A stretch of DNA of 35,084 nt from assembly GCA_938027655.1 (NCBI GenBank), contig CALJAP010000009.1:1-35084 (forward strand), read 5' to 3'. Source of the DNA: an uncultured bacterium. GTDB lineage: Bacteria; Armatimonadota; HRBIN16. Positions 25,777 through 33,500 of the stretch are shown one piece after another (position 1 is the stretch's first letter; each line of letters begins with the position of its first letter). Position numbers and translations under genes: made by a program. The notes under the pieces were generated by a model. It did no database searches and had not been told where the DNA came from. It saw only the letters and a program-made list of their open reading frames with translations.

Positions 25777-26598
25777 TTACCCCTTTAGCGCGCCCGCCAC
25801 CATCGTCTCGTGAATGCGGTCACGGAACAGCCAATACACGAACAGCACCGGCAACATCACAATGACCAAGCCCGCAAACAGCGCTCCCCAGTCGCTCTGG
25901 TACTGCTCGACCATCAGCAAGTTCGCGATGCCCAGAGGTAGGGTGCGCCGTTCGTCGCTGGTCATAATCACCAGCGCGAGAGGATACTCGTTCCACAAAC
26001 CAATGGCGTTGAACACGCCCACCACGATGATGCCCGGTTTTGCCAGAGGTAGCATCACCTTCCAGAACGCCCGCGCATGCCCGCAGCCGTCTATCAGAGC
26101 CGCTTCCAGCATCTCCTGAGGCAGGGTCTGGAAGAAACCCGTCAGCACGAACACGGTGAAGGGTAGCGAATACGCCACGTACACCAGCGTCAAGCCGTGC
26201 AGGGTATCTAGCATCTGCAGACGCGCCAGCAAGAAAAACAGCGGCACGATGGTAAGGAACAGAGGAAACATCATTCCACCCAAAAACGCGCCAAACAACC
26301 ACTTCGCGCCGCGGAAGGGGTAACGCGCAAAGATATACGCCGCCATCGCTCCTATCGGCAGCAGTATCGCCAGCGTCGCCAGCGTCACAAGCAAGCTGTT
26401 CATGAAATAGCGAGCAATACCCGCTTCCTGCCACGCCCTCGCAAAGTTTTCCCATTGCAGGGTGTGCGGCAAACCCCACGGCGAGGTAAATATCTCTGCC
26501 CCTGTCTTGAACGCCGTCACCAGCACCCACAGCAGGGGCACCACCACCGAGAGCGCAAACACCCACAGCCCCCCCGCAACCAGTACGCGACGTATCAT
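25777..26598 (-). CDS. carbohydrate ABC transporter permease, MalG type
   Basis: 273 residues and six membrane helices. The cytosolic loop EAALIDGCGHARAFWKVMLP with LAKPGI (about 180-205) is the EAA motif through which binding-protein-dependent permeases contact the ATPase. Length and helix layout match MalG/NgcG/LacG partners of family 1 sugar importers. Its ATG overlaps the stop of the MalF-type permease gene by four bases. It is the last gene of the importer operon; no ATPase gene follows, so a shared MsiK/MalK-like ATPase elsewhere in the genome must power it. Confidence 0.93.
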   Translation of the reverse strand: MIRRVLVAGGLWVFALSVVVPLLWVLVTAFKTGAEIFTSPWGLPHTLQWENFARAWQEAGIARYFMNSLLVTLATLAILLPIGAMAAYIFARYPFRGAKWLFGAFLGGMMFPLFLTIVPLFFLLARLQMLDTLHGLTLVYVAYSLPFTVFVLTGFFQTLPQEMLEAALIDGCGHARAFWKVMLPLAKPGIIVVGVFNAIGLWNEYPLALVIMTSDERRTLPLGIANLLMVEQYQSDWGALFAGLVIVMLPVLFVYWLFRDRIHETMVAGALKG

Positions 26599-27482
26599 GC
26601 CTTGCCCTCCTGCGGATTGTGGCGGAACAGCGCGAGAATCGCCCCGCTAAGCGCCATCACCAGCACGAAGTTCACCACCGCCAGCGCGGTCGCATAGCCA
26701 AACTCGCTATGTTTGAACGCCTGCTCGTAAAGATAGGTCAGCATCACTTCGGTAGCGCGGTCGGGACCGCCCTGCGTCATCAGAAACACCAGCGAGAAGA
26801 TGTTCATCGTGCCTATCGCCATGTACACCAGCGCAATGCGCAGCACCGCCCACAACAGTGGCAAGGTCACATAGCGCAGACGGGTTAACCCCATAGCCCC
26901 GTCCAGCGTGGCGGCTTCTATCACATCGGGCGGAATAGTGCGCAGGGCTGCGGCAAAGAGCATGATGTAAAACCCCAGCGCGTGCCACACATGCGCCACG
27001 CCGATGGATGCCAGCGCGGTTGGCTTCTCGCCCAGCCAGGCAATCGCCCACCTCTCCAGTCCAACCGCTTTCAGCGCAGCATTCAGTATCCCAAAAGAAG
27101 GGTTGAGGATAAACATCCACAGGATGGCTACCACCACCAGCGAGATAACCTGCGGAAACAGGTACACCGAGCGCAGCAACCTCGCGGCGCGACTATCGCT
27201 TCCGATCGCATGTGCCAGAGCCAGCGAAACCACCAGAATCGCCGTGCTCGTGCCGACGAAAAGGAGCAGGTTGTGCCGCAGAGCCATCCACACAATGGGG
27301 TCGGCAAAAAGATGGCGAAAGTTCTCCAACCCGATGAAGGTGCGATTGGCGGAGATACCTCGCCACCGGTACAACGAAAAGGCAAACGCCTGTACCACCG
27401 GCATCACCACAAACACCGCGTATAGCGTGGTCGCCGGCAGAAGAAACCCCGTGATGAATGCCGCTCGCGCTCGCGGTGTCAT
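26595..27482 (-). CDS. carbohydrate ABC transporter permease, MalF type
   Basis: 295 residues and six membrane helices. EAATLDGAMGLTRLRYVTLP (about 204-223) is the EAA loop. The N-terminus with FLLPATTLYAVFVVMPVVQA and SLYRWRGI is usual for the short UgpA/LacF group, without MalF's long periplasmic insert. It forms the channel with the MalG-type partner. Four-base overlaps link it to the solute-binding protein gene upstream and to the other permease downstream. Confidence 0.93.
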   Translation of the reverse strand: MTPRARAAFITGFLLPATTLYAVFVVMPVVQAFAFSLYRWRGISANRTFIGLENFRHLFADPIVWMALRHNLLLFVGTSTAILVVSLALAHAIGSDSRAARLLRSVYLFPQVISLVVVAILWMFILNPSFGILNAALKAVGLERWAIAWLGEKPTALASIGVAHVWHALGFYIMLFAAALRTIPPDVIEAATLDGAMGLTRLRYVTLPLLWAVLRIALVYMAIGTMNIFSLVFLMTQGGPDRATEVMLTYLYEQAFKHSEFGYATALAVVNFVLVMALSGAILALFRHNPQEGKA

Positions 27483-28813
27483 CGCGCCTTTCCGCGGGTG
27501 TAGGTATGTTTGGGAATGTTCTTATCCTGTCGGGTGGCTTCGGCAGCCTGCTCCAGCCGCTCTACGAACTGTTGCGGCGTGATGTCGCCTGCCAGCAGAG
27601 CAGCGGTAGCGTCTTCCACCGCTTTGCCCAGCTTGGGATACCACTGCCGATACTCCACAGACCACACTGTCTTCGCGTTGCGGAATACGTCTACCGGCTC
27701 TTTCAAGTGCTCGGGGAAGTTTGCTGCGTCGCTGCCCCGAATGGACATCAGCGTGCCTTTCGCCTCTACAAACTGTTTCGCTTTCTCTAAGGAGGTCATA
27801 TATTTGTAGAAGTCAATCGCCACATCGCGGTTCTTGCCTTTGGTGGGAACCATCCACGGTTCGATGCCGATGCCAACAGCGGTGGGGTCGCCCTTGCCGT
27901 CGTCCAGTATCGGGGGAAGCATAAAACCCATGCGAAAGCCCTTCGGCATCACGTTGCGCATCTCGGAATGGAGCCACGTACCACAAGGTATCATCGCCGC
28001 GCGCCCAGAGAGGAACTCCATCTGTGCCCCCGTATGGTCCATGCCGTTCGCGCCCTCCTGGAAGTAGCCTCGTCGACGCAGTTCGTCCATCATCTGCGCC
28101 GCCTTCAAGAAAGCAGGCGACTTCCACGCGCCGGGCACTAGGTTCTGTGCGTTGTCGAACGCCTCGATGCCCCCTGCACTGATAGCCCAGGGGATGAGGA
28201 AACCACTCACTGCATAGGCGGGATAGATACCCTGATAGGTTATGGGAGCGATGCCTTTGGCTTTAATCTTCTCGCACAGCTCCAGCAGCTCGCTCCACGT
28301 GCGCGGCGGCTTCCAGCCGTTCTGCTCGAACATCTCCTTGTTGTACCACCACCCCAACATACTGAAAAAGTAGGGAAGCATGTAGGTCTTGCCCTGATAC
28401 TGACACAGCTCCAACAAGGACGGCTCAAAGGTGTCGCGCCATTTGCCTTCCGCTTTGCCGTAAGGTGGCGAGTCCAGATACTCATCCAGTGGAATGACCT
28501 GCCCCTCGTATACCAGCGCCCAGTGGTCCATGCCCCAGCCGGGGTAGGTGAGGTCGGGCGGATTGCCCGCCACAAAGCGCGGGCGTAACTGCTCCCACAC
28601 GCGCGGGTTGCCCCACACCTTGATTTTCACGCCGGGGTGCGACTGTTCATACTCACGTGCCGCCTGCTCAAAGAAGTCGATGCCGTAGCCTCCTTTGAAG
28701 CAGGCAACCTCCAGCTCCTTCGAGGCAGTAGATGGCTGTCTACCGCAAGAGACCACCGCAACAACAGCCAGTGCAGCAGATGTCACGAGCAACGCGTATG
28801 TCGTTCGCTTCAT
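27479..28813 (-). CDS. family 1 extracellular sugar-binding lipoprotein
   Basis: 444 residues. A signal with lipobox VVSC (Cys23) anchors it to the membrane. The body is a family 1 solute-binding protein: EQAAREYEQSHPGVKIKVWG (about 49-68), then YPGWGMDHWALVYEGQVIPL and MLPYFFSMLGWWYNKEMFEQ. The WGMDH segment resembles NgcE-type amino-sugar/oligosaccharide binders, but ligand assignment from this alone is weak. Its stop overlaps the permease start by four bases. The 253-base gap upstream holds the structured element at 28931-28976. GGGGGATAGAGAG precedes the ATG. Confidence 0.92.
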   Translation of the reverse strand: MKRTTYALLVTSAALAVVAVVSCGRQPSTASKELEVACFKGGYGIDFFEQAAREYEQSHPGVKIKVWGNPRVWEQLRPRFVAGNPPDLTYPGWGMDHWALVYEGQVIPLDEYLDSPPYGKAEGKWRDTFEPSLLELCQYQGKTYMLPYFFSMLGWWYNKEMFEQNGWKPPRTWSELLELCEKIKAKGIAPITYQGIYPAYAVSGFLIPWAISAGGIEAFDNAQNLVPGAWKSPAFLKAAQMMDELRRRGYFQEGANGMDHTGAQMEFLSGRAAMIPCGTWLHSEMRNVMPKGFRMGFMLPPILDDGKGDPTAVGIGIEPWMVPTKGKNRDVAIDFYKYMTSLEKAKQFVEAKGTLMSIRGSDAANFPEHLKEPVDVFRNAKTVWSVEYRQWYPKLGKAVEDATAALLAGDITPQQFVERLEQAAEATRQDKNIPKHTYTRGKAR

Positions 28814-28930
28814 CTCTCTATCCCCCTATGGCGAATCCAGCCTGTTTCAGAGCGGCAGGAAGCACCCTCCCTTCGATCTGCTTTTACAGCTTCGCCAGAG
28901 ACAACACGTGTTCCTGCAGTGACGACGGAA

Positions 28931-28976
28931 CGCCTCCCGCAAGAGCGGATGCTCACCGGCGCAAGCCGATGAGGCG
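28931..28976 (-). repeat. compact multi-helix inverted-repeat element upstream of the sugar ABC operon
   Basis: CGCCTC (28931-28936) pairs with GAGGCG (28971-28976). Enclosed are CCGC-AAGA-GCGG (28937-28948) and CGGC-GCAA-GCCG (28957-28968), the latter a GNRA tetraloop on the plus strand. Together these make a three-way junction. An alternative fold extends the second arm (CTCA/TGAG) to nine pairs with one mismatch. It lies about 120 bases upstream of the solute-binding protein ATG and 90 beyond the HEPN stop. It may be a structured leader RNA, an attenuator, or a REP-like repeat; strand of action is not certain. Nothing else is visible in the gap 28814-29066. Confidence 0.5.
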
Positions 28977-29066
28977 AACTTTGGGGTGGAGTGTGGTATA
29001 TGTCGCCAGCACCCTCGCTACAGTACCAGCGAACCGAAGGGGAGATTTTCGTCCTCTACTATTCCT

Positions 29067-29489
29067 CTACGATTGCTCGTCTATCAAATGACGACAAACT
29101 TCCAGAACGAATCCTGCCCTTTCCAGCGCATCCCGCGCGTCGTGCTCGAAGTATAGCTCTTCCGGCGGCAGGTTGAGCACCTCATCCCCATAGAAACTGC
29201 GCTCGCGCTCCGCACTCAGCGAGCGCGAGATTGAAGCCAGTCGGGGAATGTGCCCGGCAAAACTCGCGGGGAAGCGGTGGCTCTGCTGTCTGAGCACAGC
29301 ACCAACGTCATGAAGGCGTGGCACATCAACCCCAGCCCACCATAATGCTGCTTTCAGCGCAAGTTCAACCACCTCCTGAGAGCGGCGCACTACCAGGTTC
29401 CATGCCCCTCGCTCGCAGAGAAGTTGAGCCTCTTCCAGTATCCGCTGCGCTCTCTGCAGGTTAGCACGCGCAGCCGTATGGTTGTTCAC
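29067..29489 (-). CDS. HEPN domain protein of a HEPN/MNT pair
   Basis: 140 residues, all helical. ANLQRAQRILEEAQLLCERG, then VVRRSQEVVELALKAALWW, then ERSFYGDEVLNLPPEEL and ARDALERAGFVLEVCRHL match small HEPN proteins (PF05168 group). In HEPN/MNT modules such proteins are the ribonuclease toxin or a degenerate partner. The RX4-6H catalytic motif is not clearly present, so activity is uncertain. It begins with a GTG that overlaps the stop of the nucleotidyltransferase gene (GTGA) and is thus the second gene of the pair. Confidence 0.85.
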   Translation of the reverse strand: MNNHTAARANLQRAQRILEEAQLLCERGAWNLVVRRSQEVVELALKAALWWAGVDVPRLHDVGAVLRQQSHRFPASFAGHIPRLASISRSLSAERERSFYGDEVLNLPPEELYFEHDARDALERAGFVLEVCRHLIDEQS

Positions 29490-29998
29490 AGCTCTATCAC
29501 CTCCCCAGGGTGAAAGTCAGGCTTCAGGTCCCAGTAGCGCACCTTGCCGAGCCTCTTTCGCTGAGCACCCAGCGCCTGTAATCGTTCCCTGAGACGCCGC
29601 AGGATGCTTGCGAAAAAGTCGCCGCGGTCATACAGTAAGAGCGCATCCTCCGTCATGTCGAGGTAAGGTGGTATAGTGTGTTGCGCCTCCGCTTCGGTCT
29701 TCAGTATCTCGGAGAAGTCCGAATAGCACCCTTGCTCCCACAGTGCACCAAGTTCCGGTTGAATGCGCGTGCGTACCGGCTCCAGCACCTCGTACCTTCG
29801 GAAAATCCCTTCGGGTAATTCGCGACAGATAATGAGCAAGTCGATGTCGGAACCAGGCGAGCCTTCTCCGCGCGCCACAGAACCGTAGAGGACGACGGAA
29901 GTGAGGTTTTCGCCCAGCACCTCCTCCGCAATCTCCGCGTACCGTTGCGCCAGAGAGCATAGAATCCGGTTGATGTCGGTTAATATCTGCTCACGCAT
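29486..29998 (-). CDS. MNT-type nucleotidyltransferase of a HEPN/MNT pair
   Basis: 170 residues. The catalytic motif VVLYGSVARGEGSPGSDIDL (about 35-54) with GS and DxD is intact. The 100-residue C-terminal part is helical with acidic and aromatic patches, and ends in WDLKPDFHPGEVIEL. In characterised HEPN/MNT systems the nucleotidyltransferase is the antitoxin, either by binding or by adding AMP to the HEPN partner. It is translationally coupled to the HEPN gene downstream. The ATG has only a weak ribosome binding site. A divergent relative of the MNT part of the chimera at 22434-22874. Confidence 0.87.
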   Translation of the reverse strand: MREQILTDINRILCSLAQRYAEIAEEVLGENLTSVVLYGSVARGEGSPGSDIDLLIICRELPEGIFRRYEVLEPVRTRIQPELGALWEQGCYSDFSEILKTEAEAQHTIPPYLDMTEDALLLYDRGDFFASILRRLRERLQALGAQRKRLGKVRYWDLKPDFHPGEVIEL

Positions 29999-30035
29999 TG
30001 CGGTTCACTCTGACGTCCGCCACCGGGTGGTTCAC

Positions 30036-30056
30036 GGCTCGGTAGGAGCCTCGCCC
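30036..30056 (-). repeat. 21-bp dispersed repeat, copy 2
   Basis: Reverse complement of 20509-20529 with one substitution (T for C at 30043). It lies between the MNT gene start and the hairpin at 30068-30101. Confidence 0.8.
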
Positions 30057-30067
30057 CCAAAACTTCG

Positions 30068-30101
30068 TATGGAGGGTCACGATGGAGCGTGACCCTCCAT
30101 A
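30068..30101 (-). terminator. strong inverted repeat after the lipoprotein gene
   Basis: A 14-base arm (30068-30081, TATGGAGGGTCACG) is perfectly complementary to 30088-30101, with a six-base loop. It begins 13 bases beyond the stop of the lipoprotein gene and is followed on the minus strand by AGTTTTGG, so it probably ends transcription of the protease-lipoprotein operon. The U-run is poor. Confidence 0.6.
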
Positions 30102-30113
30102 TATTCTGCACCA

Positions 30114-30506
30114 CTAGAACGGCGAAGCGGGGGGTGGCACACGAATCTCGGCGGAAACCGCCTCGTTGCCGCCCCTGTCCACCGCTTTCACTTGCAGGCG
30201 AACGATGCTGGCGGGCAGGGTCGCCTGATACTGCTCGGTGCCGGGTATCTGCTGCATGGTAACCGGAGTGGGCGTAGGGTCTACCCCAACCGCCAGAACG
30301 GTCACCGATGCCACACCCGTACCCACATCGAACGCCTGCACCTGCACCAGCACGCGGTTCGTGCCCGCCTCACGGGTGACCGCTGGCGTGCCGATGACCG
30401 GTGGCGTGGGGTCAAAGGGCAACCCCTTCTCCGCTCCACCACAACCTGCCAGCAGCGCCGTCGCCATCCATCCCAGCGCGGTCAGTGCGGTTCTCGTTCT
30501 CTTCAT
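30114..30506 (-). CDS. small lipoprotein with Ig-like beta domain
   Basis: 130 residues. The signal ends in lipobox LLAGC, and the rest is a single beta sandwich of Ig/Big type (PPVIGTPAVTREAGTNRVLV, then VQAFDVGTGVASVTV and VRLQVKAVDRGGNEAV), resembling the domains that describe changes in Ig-like or cadherin-type repeats. I chose ATG 30506 because AGGAGG lies seven bases upstream; an in-frame start at 30524 would overlap the protease stop by four bases. It is the second gene of an operon with the giant subtilase. Possible role: a surface partner or anchor for the protease. That is inference. Confidence 0.75.
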   Translation of the reverse strand: MKRTRTALTALGWMATALLAGCGGAEKGLPFDPTPPVIGTPAVTREAGTNRVLVQVQAFDVGTGVASVTVLAVGVDPTPTPVTMQQIPGTEQYQATLPASIVRLQVKAVDRGGNEAVSAEIRVPPPASPF

Positions 30507-30520
30507 CGTGCCACCTCCTC

Positions 30521-33500
30521 TCACCGTGTCAACGTGATGGGTACCATGCTGCGAACTACCTGCCCGTCCGCGCTGATCGCCTTCACTTCCACCATGTAGC
30601 TGCCAGCGGGCAGGGCGATGCCGTTCGCATCACGCCCATCCCACGTGATTTGCTGAATGCCAGCCGACCGCGAAGCACCGCTCGTCAGCCTGCGCACCGG
30701 TTTGCCTGCGGAGAGGATATTTACCTCCACCTGTGCGCTGGTACTCAAGTTGAACGAGATGGTGTAGCGCCCACTGGTGCTCCGTCCGCCGCTTATCCGC
30801 ACCTGCGACAGGCGCAGCAGACCGCTCTGCGGAGTCATCTCGATGCGGAAGCGGTACACACCACCCTGTCGGCTCACCGCGAAGGTGTGTGAGCTGGTAG
30901 TGCGCAGGAAACGACGCTCGCCGGTTTGCAGGTCCACCAGCACGGGGTTCGCGGTGCGAGGCGCCTGGTGCATCCCCTGCCAGTACAGCGTGGCAGTGCC
31001 ATCGTTGCCTGCGGGGATGCGCACTTCCACCTCCCACGGCATGCTGGCACGGCTGTCCGCACGCACATCCACCGCCAACGGCTGACCGTGCTGTAACAGA
31101 ACCACTTTCGGCGCGGGAGCAGAAGATGGCGGGTCCGGTGGCAACTCGATGGCGATGTTCTCGCCAGCGTTCGCACCAAATACCGCCTCCGCACTGCCAG
31201 AGCTGGACTGTACCAGCAAGCGCACCGACCAGGCTTTGCCGTTCTCCGACGCAGCGCGTGTGGCGTTCGGGATGATGCCGTCAGACGGCTTCAGCAACAG
31301 TTCGCATTCCTCGTGAGCGTACACCCAGTAGCCTCGCCACGGCTCGATGCTGTTCACCGTGCCGGGTATCAGCAACGGGTCATACACCAGCACATAGCGA
31401 CCGGTTGCCGGGTTCGCACCGTCCTGCAGCCAGCCCCATGCATGGTCTTCTATCCATCCCAGCTGCCGCGCCTGACGCAGGGTCACCTCTTCGCCCTGCC
31501 GTCGCACCTTGATGGTGTTCACGTCCCAGACAACCGGGTCCGCGGAGGTGCTGGCGATGAAGTTCCAGCCGCGCCTCAGCGCAATCGGGAACGAAATCGG
31601 CAGTTCGTTGCCCGCAATGCTGAGAGGAGCCGGCTGTGCCGCGCTATACCAGTACCCCACACCGATGAGCAGAGCATCACCTGCATCCGTGTACGACTGG
31701 GTGTTCGCATCCCATACCTTCATGGGCACGCCTGCGATACCCATAGCCTGCTTGCTGGCGTCCGGCAATGCCAGGTTCACCGCAAACGTGCCAACACCCA
31801 GTAGCCTTGCGGGCACTTTGGCGGACACCTTGAAGGAGCGCGAGCCAGCGTTACTCCACTGCTGACCGTCGTTGGCGTACGCCTCCAGCTGGTAAGTGCC
31901 CGCGCTGAGCGCATTGCCTGCCGGCACACGGAACACTGCCTCCTCACCACTGGCGTAGCTGGGTTTGCTCCAGCCGGCGGTGCTCACCGTCTGGTCATAC
32001 ACCGCTACCTGCTGTCCACCCTTTGAGAGCACCAGCTTGTAGCGCAGGCCGTCAGACAGGTCGGCGTCGGTAGAGCGCAGGCGGAACTCGGGGGTAGGCG
32101 ACGTGACTGCAGAGGCAGCAGGGGTAATGACCTCAGGCGCTTCAGGAGCCTGGTCCACGGTGAAGCTACGCTCCCAGCTGCCGTTGCCCCATTGCCTGCC
32201 GTCGGTGGCAAATGCCTGCCACTGGTACGCGCCCGTTGCCAGCGACGCGCCTGCCGGTACGGTAAACACCGCTTCCTCGCCACTGGCGTAGCTGGATTTG
32301 CTCCAGCCGGTGGCATCCACGCTCTGGTCAAAGGTCGCCACCACCTGTGCTGCCTGCTTCACCACGATTTTGTACTGCAGGCTGTCGCCGTTGGCGTCGG
32401 TGGCGCGCAGGCGGAAAGTGGGCGTATGGGATACGAAACTCCCTCCCGCTGGCTCCAGCAGGTCAGGAGCGGATGGCGCGGAGTTCACGACAATCGTTCG
32501 GCTTTCGCTGCCGTCGCTCCACTGCTTGCCGTCGTACACCAACGCCTGCCACTGGTAGGTGCCCGGGTTCAATGCACGGTTAGACGGCACGGTCAGCGTA
32601 GCATCCTCATCGCTGGCGTAGGCGGGCTTGCTCCAGCCGGTGGCATCTATGGTCTGGTCGAAGGTGGCAACGGTGGTGCCGTTGCGGGTGAAGATGATTT
32701 TGTATTTCAGGGTGTCGGATGCGTCGGCATCGGTAGCGCGTACCGTCAACGTGGGCGTACCCAACACGATAGCGTTCGCCTCTGGACTGACCAGCACCGG
32801 CGCATTGGGCATCCGGTTGACTGTCATCCTGCGTTTGTCGCTGCCCTCGCTCCACCTGATGCCGTCGTAGGCGAACGCCTGCCAGGACAACACGCCCGTC
32901 GGTAGCGCGCGCGAGGCAGGAACCGTCAGCACCGCCTCCTCACCGCTGGCGTAGTCGGGCTTGCTCCAGCCGGTGGTGTCGGTAGTCTGGTCGAACACCT
33001 CTATCTGCTGGTCTCCCTGATAGATAACCACCTTGTACTTCATCCTGGCACCGGGCGAAGAGGTCGCCTTCATGCGGAAGGTAGGCGTCGGCGAGACGAT
33101 GGCGTTTGCCGCCGGCTGTAACAGCACCGGAACGGGCGAGATGAACTCGTAAACCGCCAGCAGGTTGTAGTCCGCATCCATCGTCAGGGTGATGGTGCGA
33201 TTGGTGGAGAAGTCTACCCCGTTGCGCACCCACTTAATAAACACGTTATCGTTGGGTGCAGTGGCGGGAGCGGTCAATGTCACCTGCACACCGCCATCGT
33301 ACACGCGGGTAAACGGCGTGGAGCCGTCACCCCGTCCGTTGATATCGCTCGGGGTTACCGTGATGGCAACGCCGCTGTCCGGGTCGGTGGAGCTTACCTG
33401 CAGGGTATGAGTCACCGCGCCGGTTACAATCATCGAGTACGCCTGCCTGCCAGCCGGGCGCAGGATACCCTTATGGGTGACGGTGATAGTGTATACGCCC

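Noticed and set aside
28960-28985. CCGATGAGGCGAAC resembles the hammerhead core (CUGAUGAG...CGAAAC)
   Set aside because: Stem II is missing and no cleavage-site stem III pairs around it.
31830-33130. Evenly spaced repeats suggestive of a CRISPR array
   Set aside because: The period is 330 bases and the repeats are in frame inside a coding sequence.
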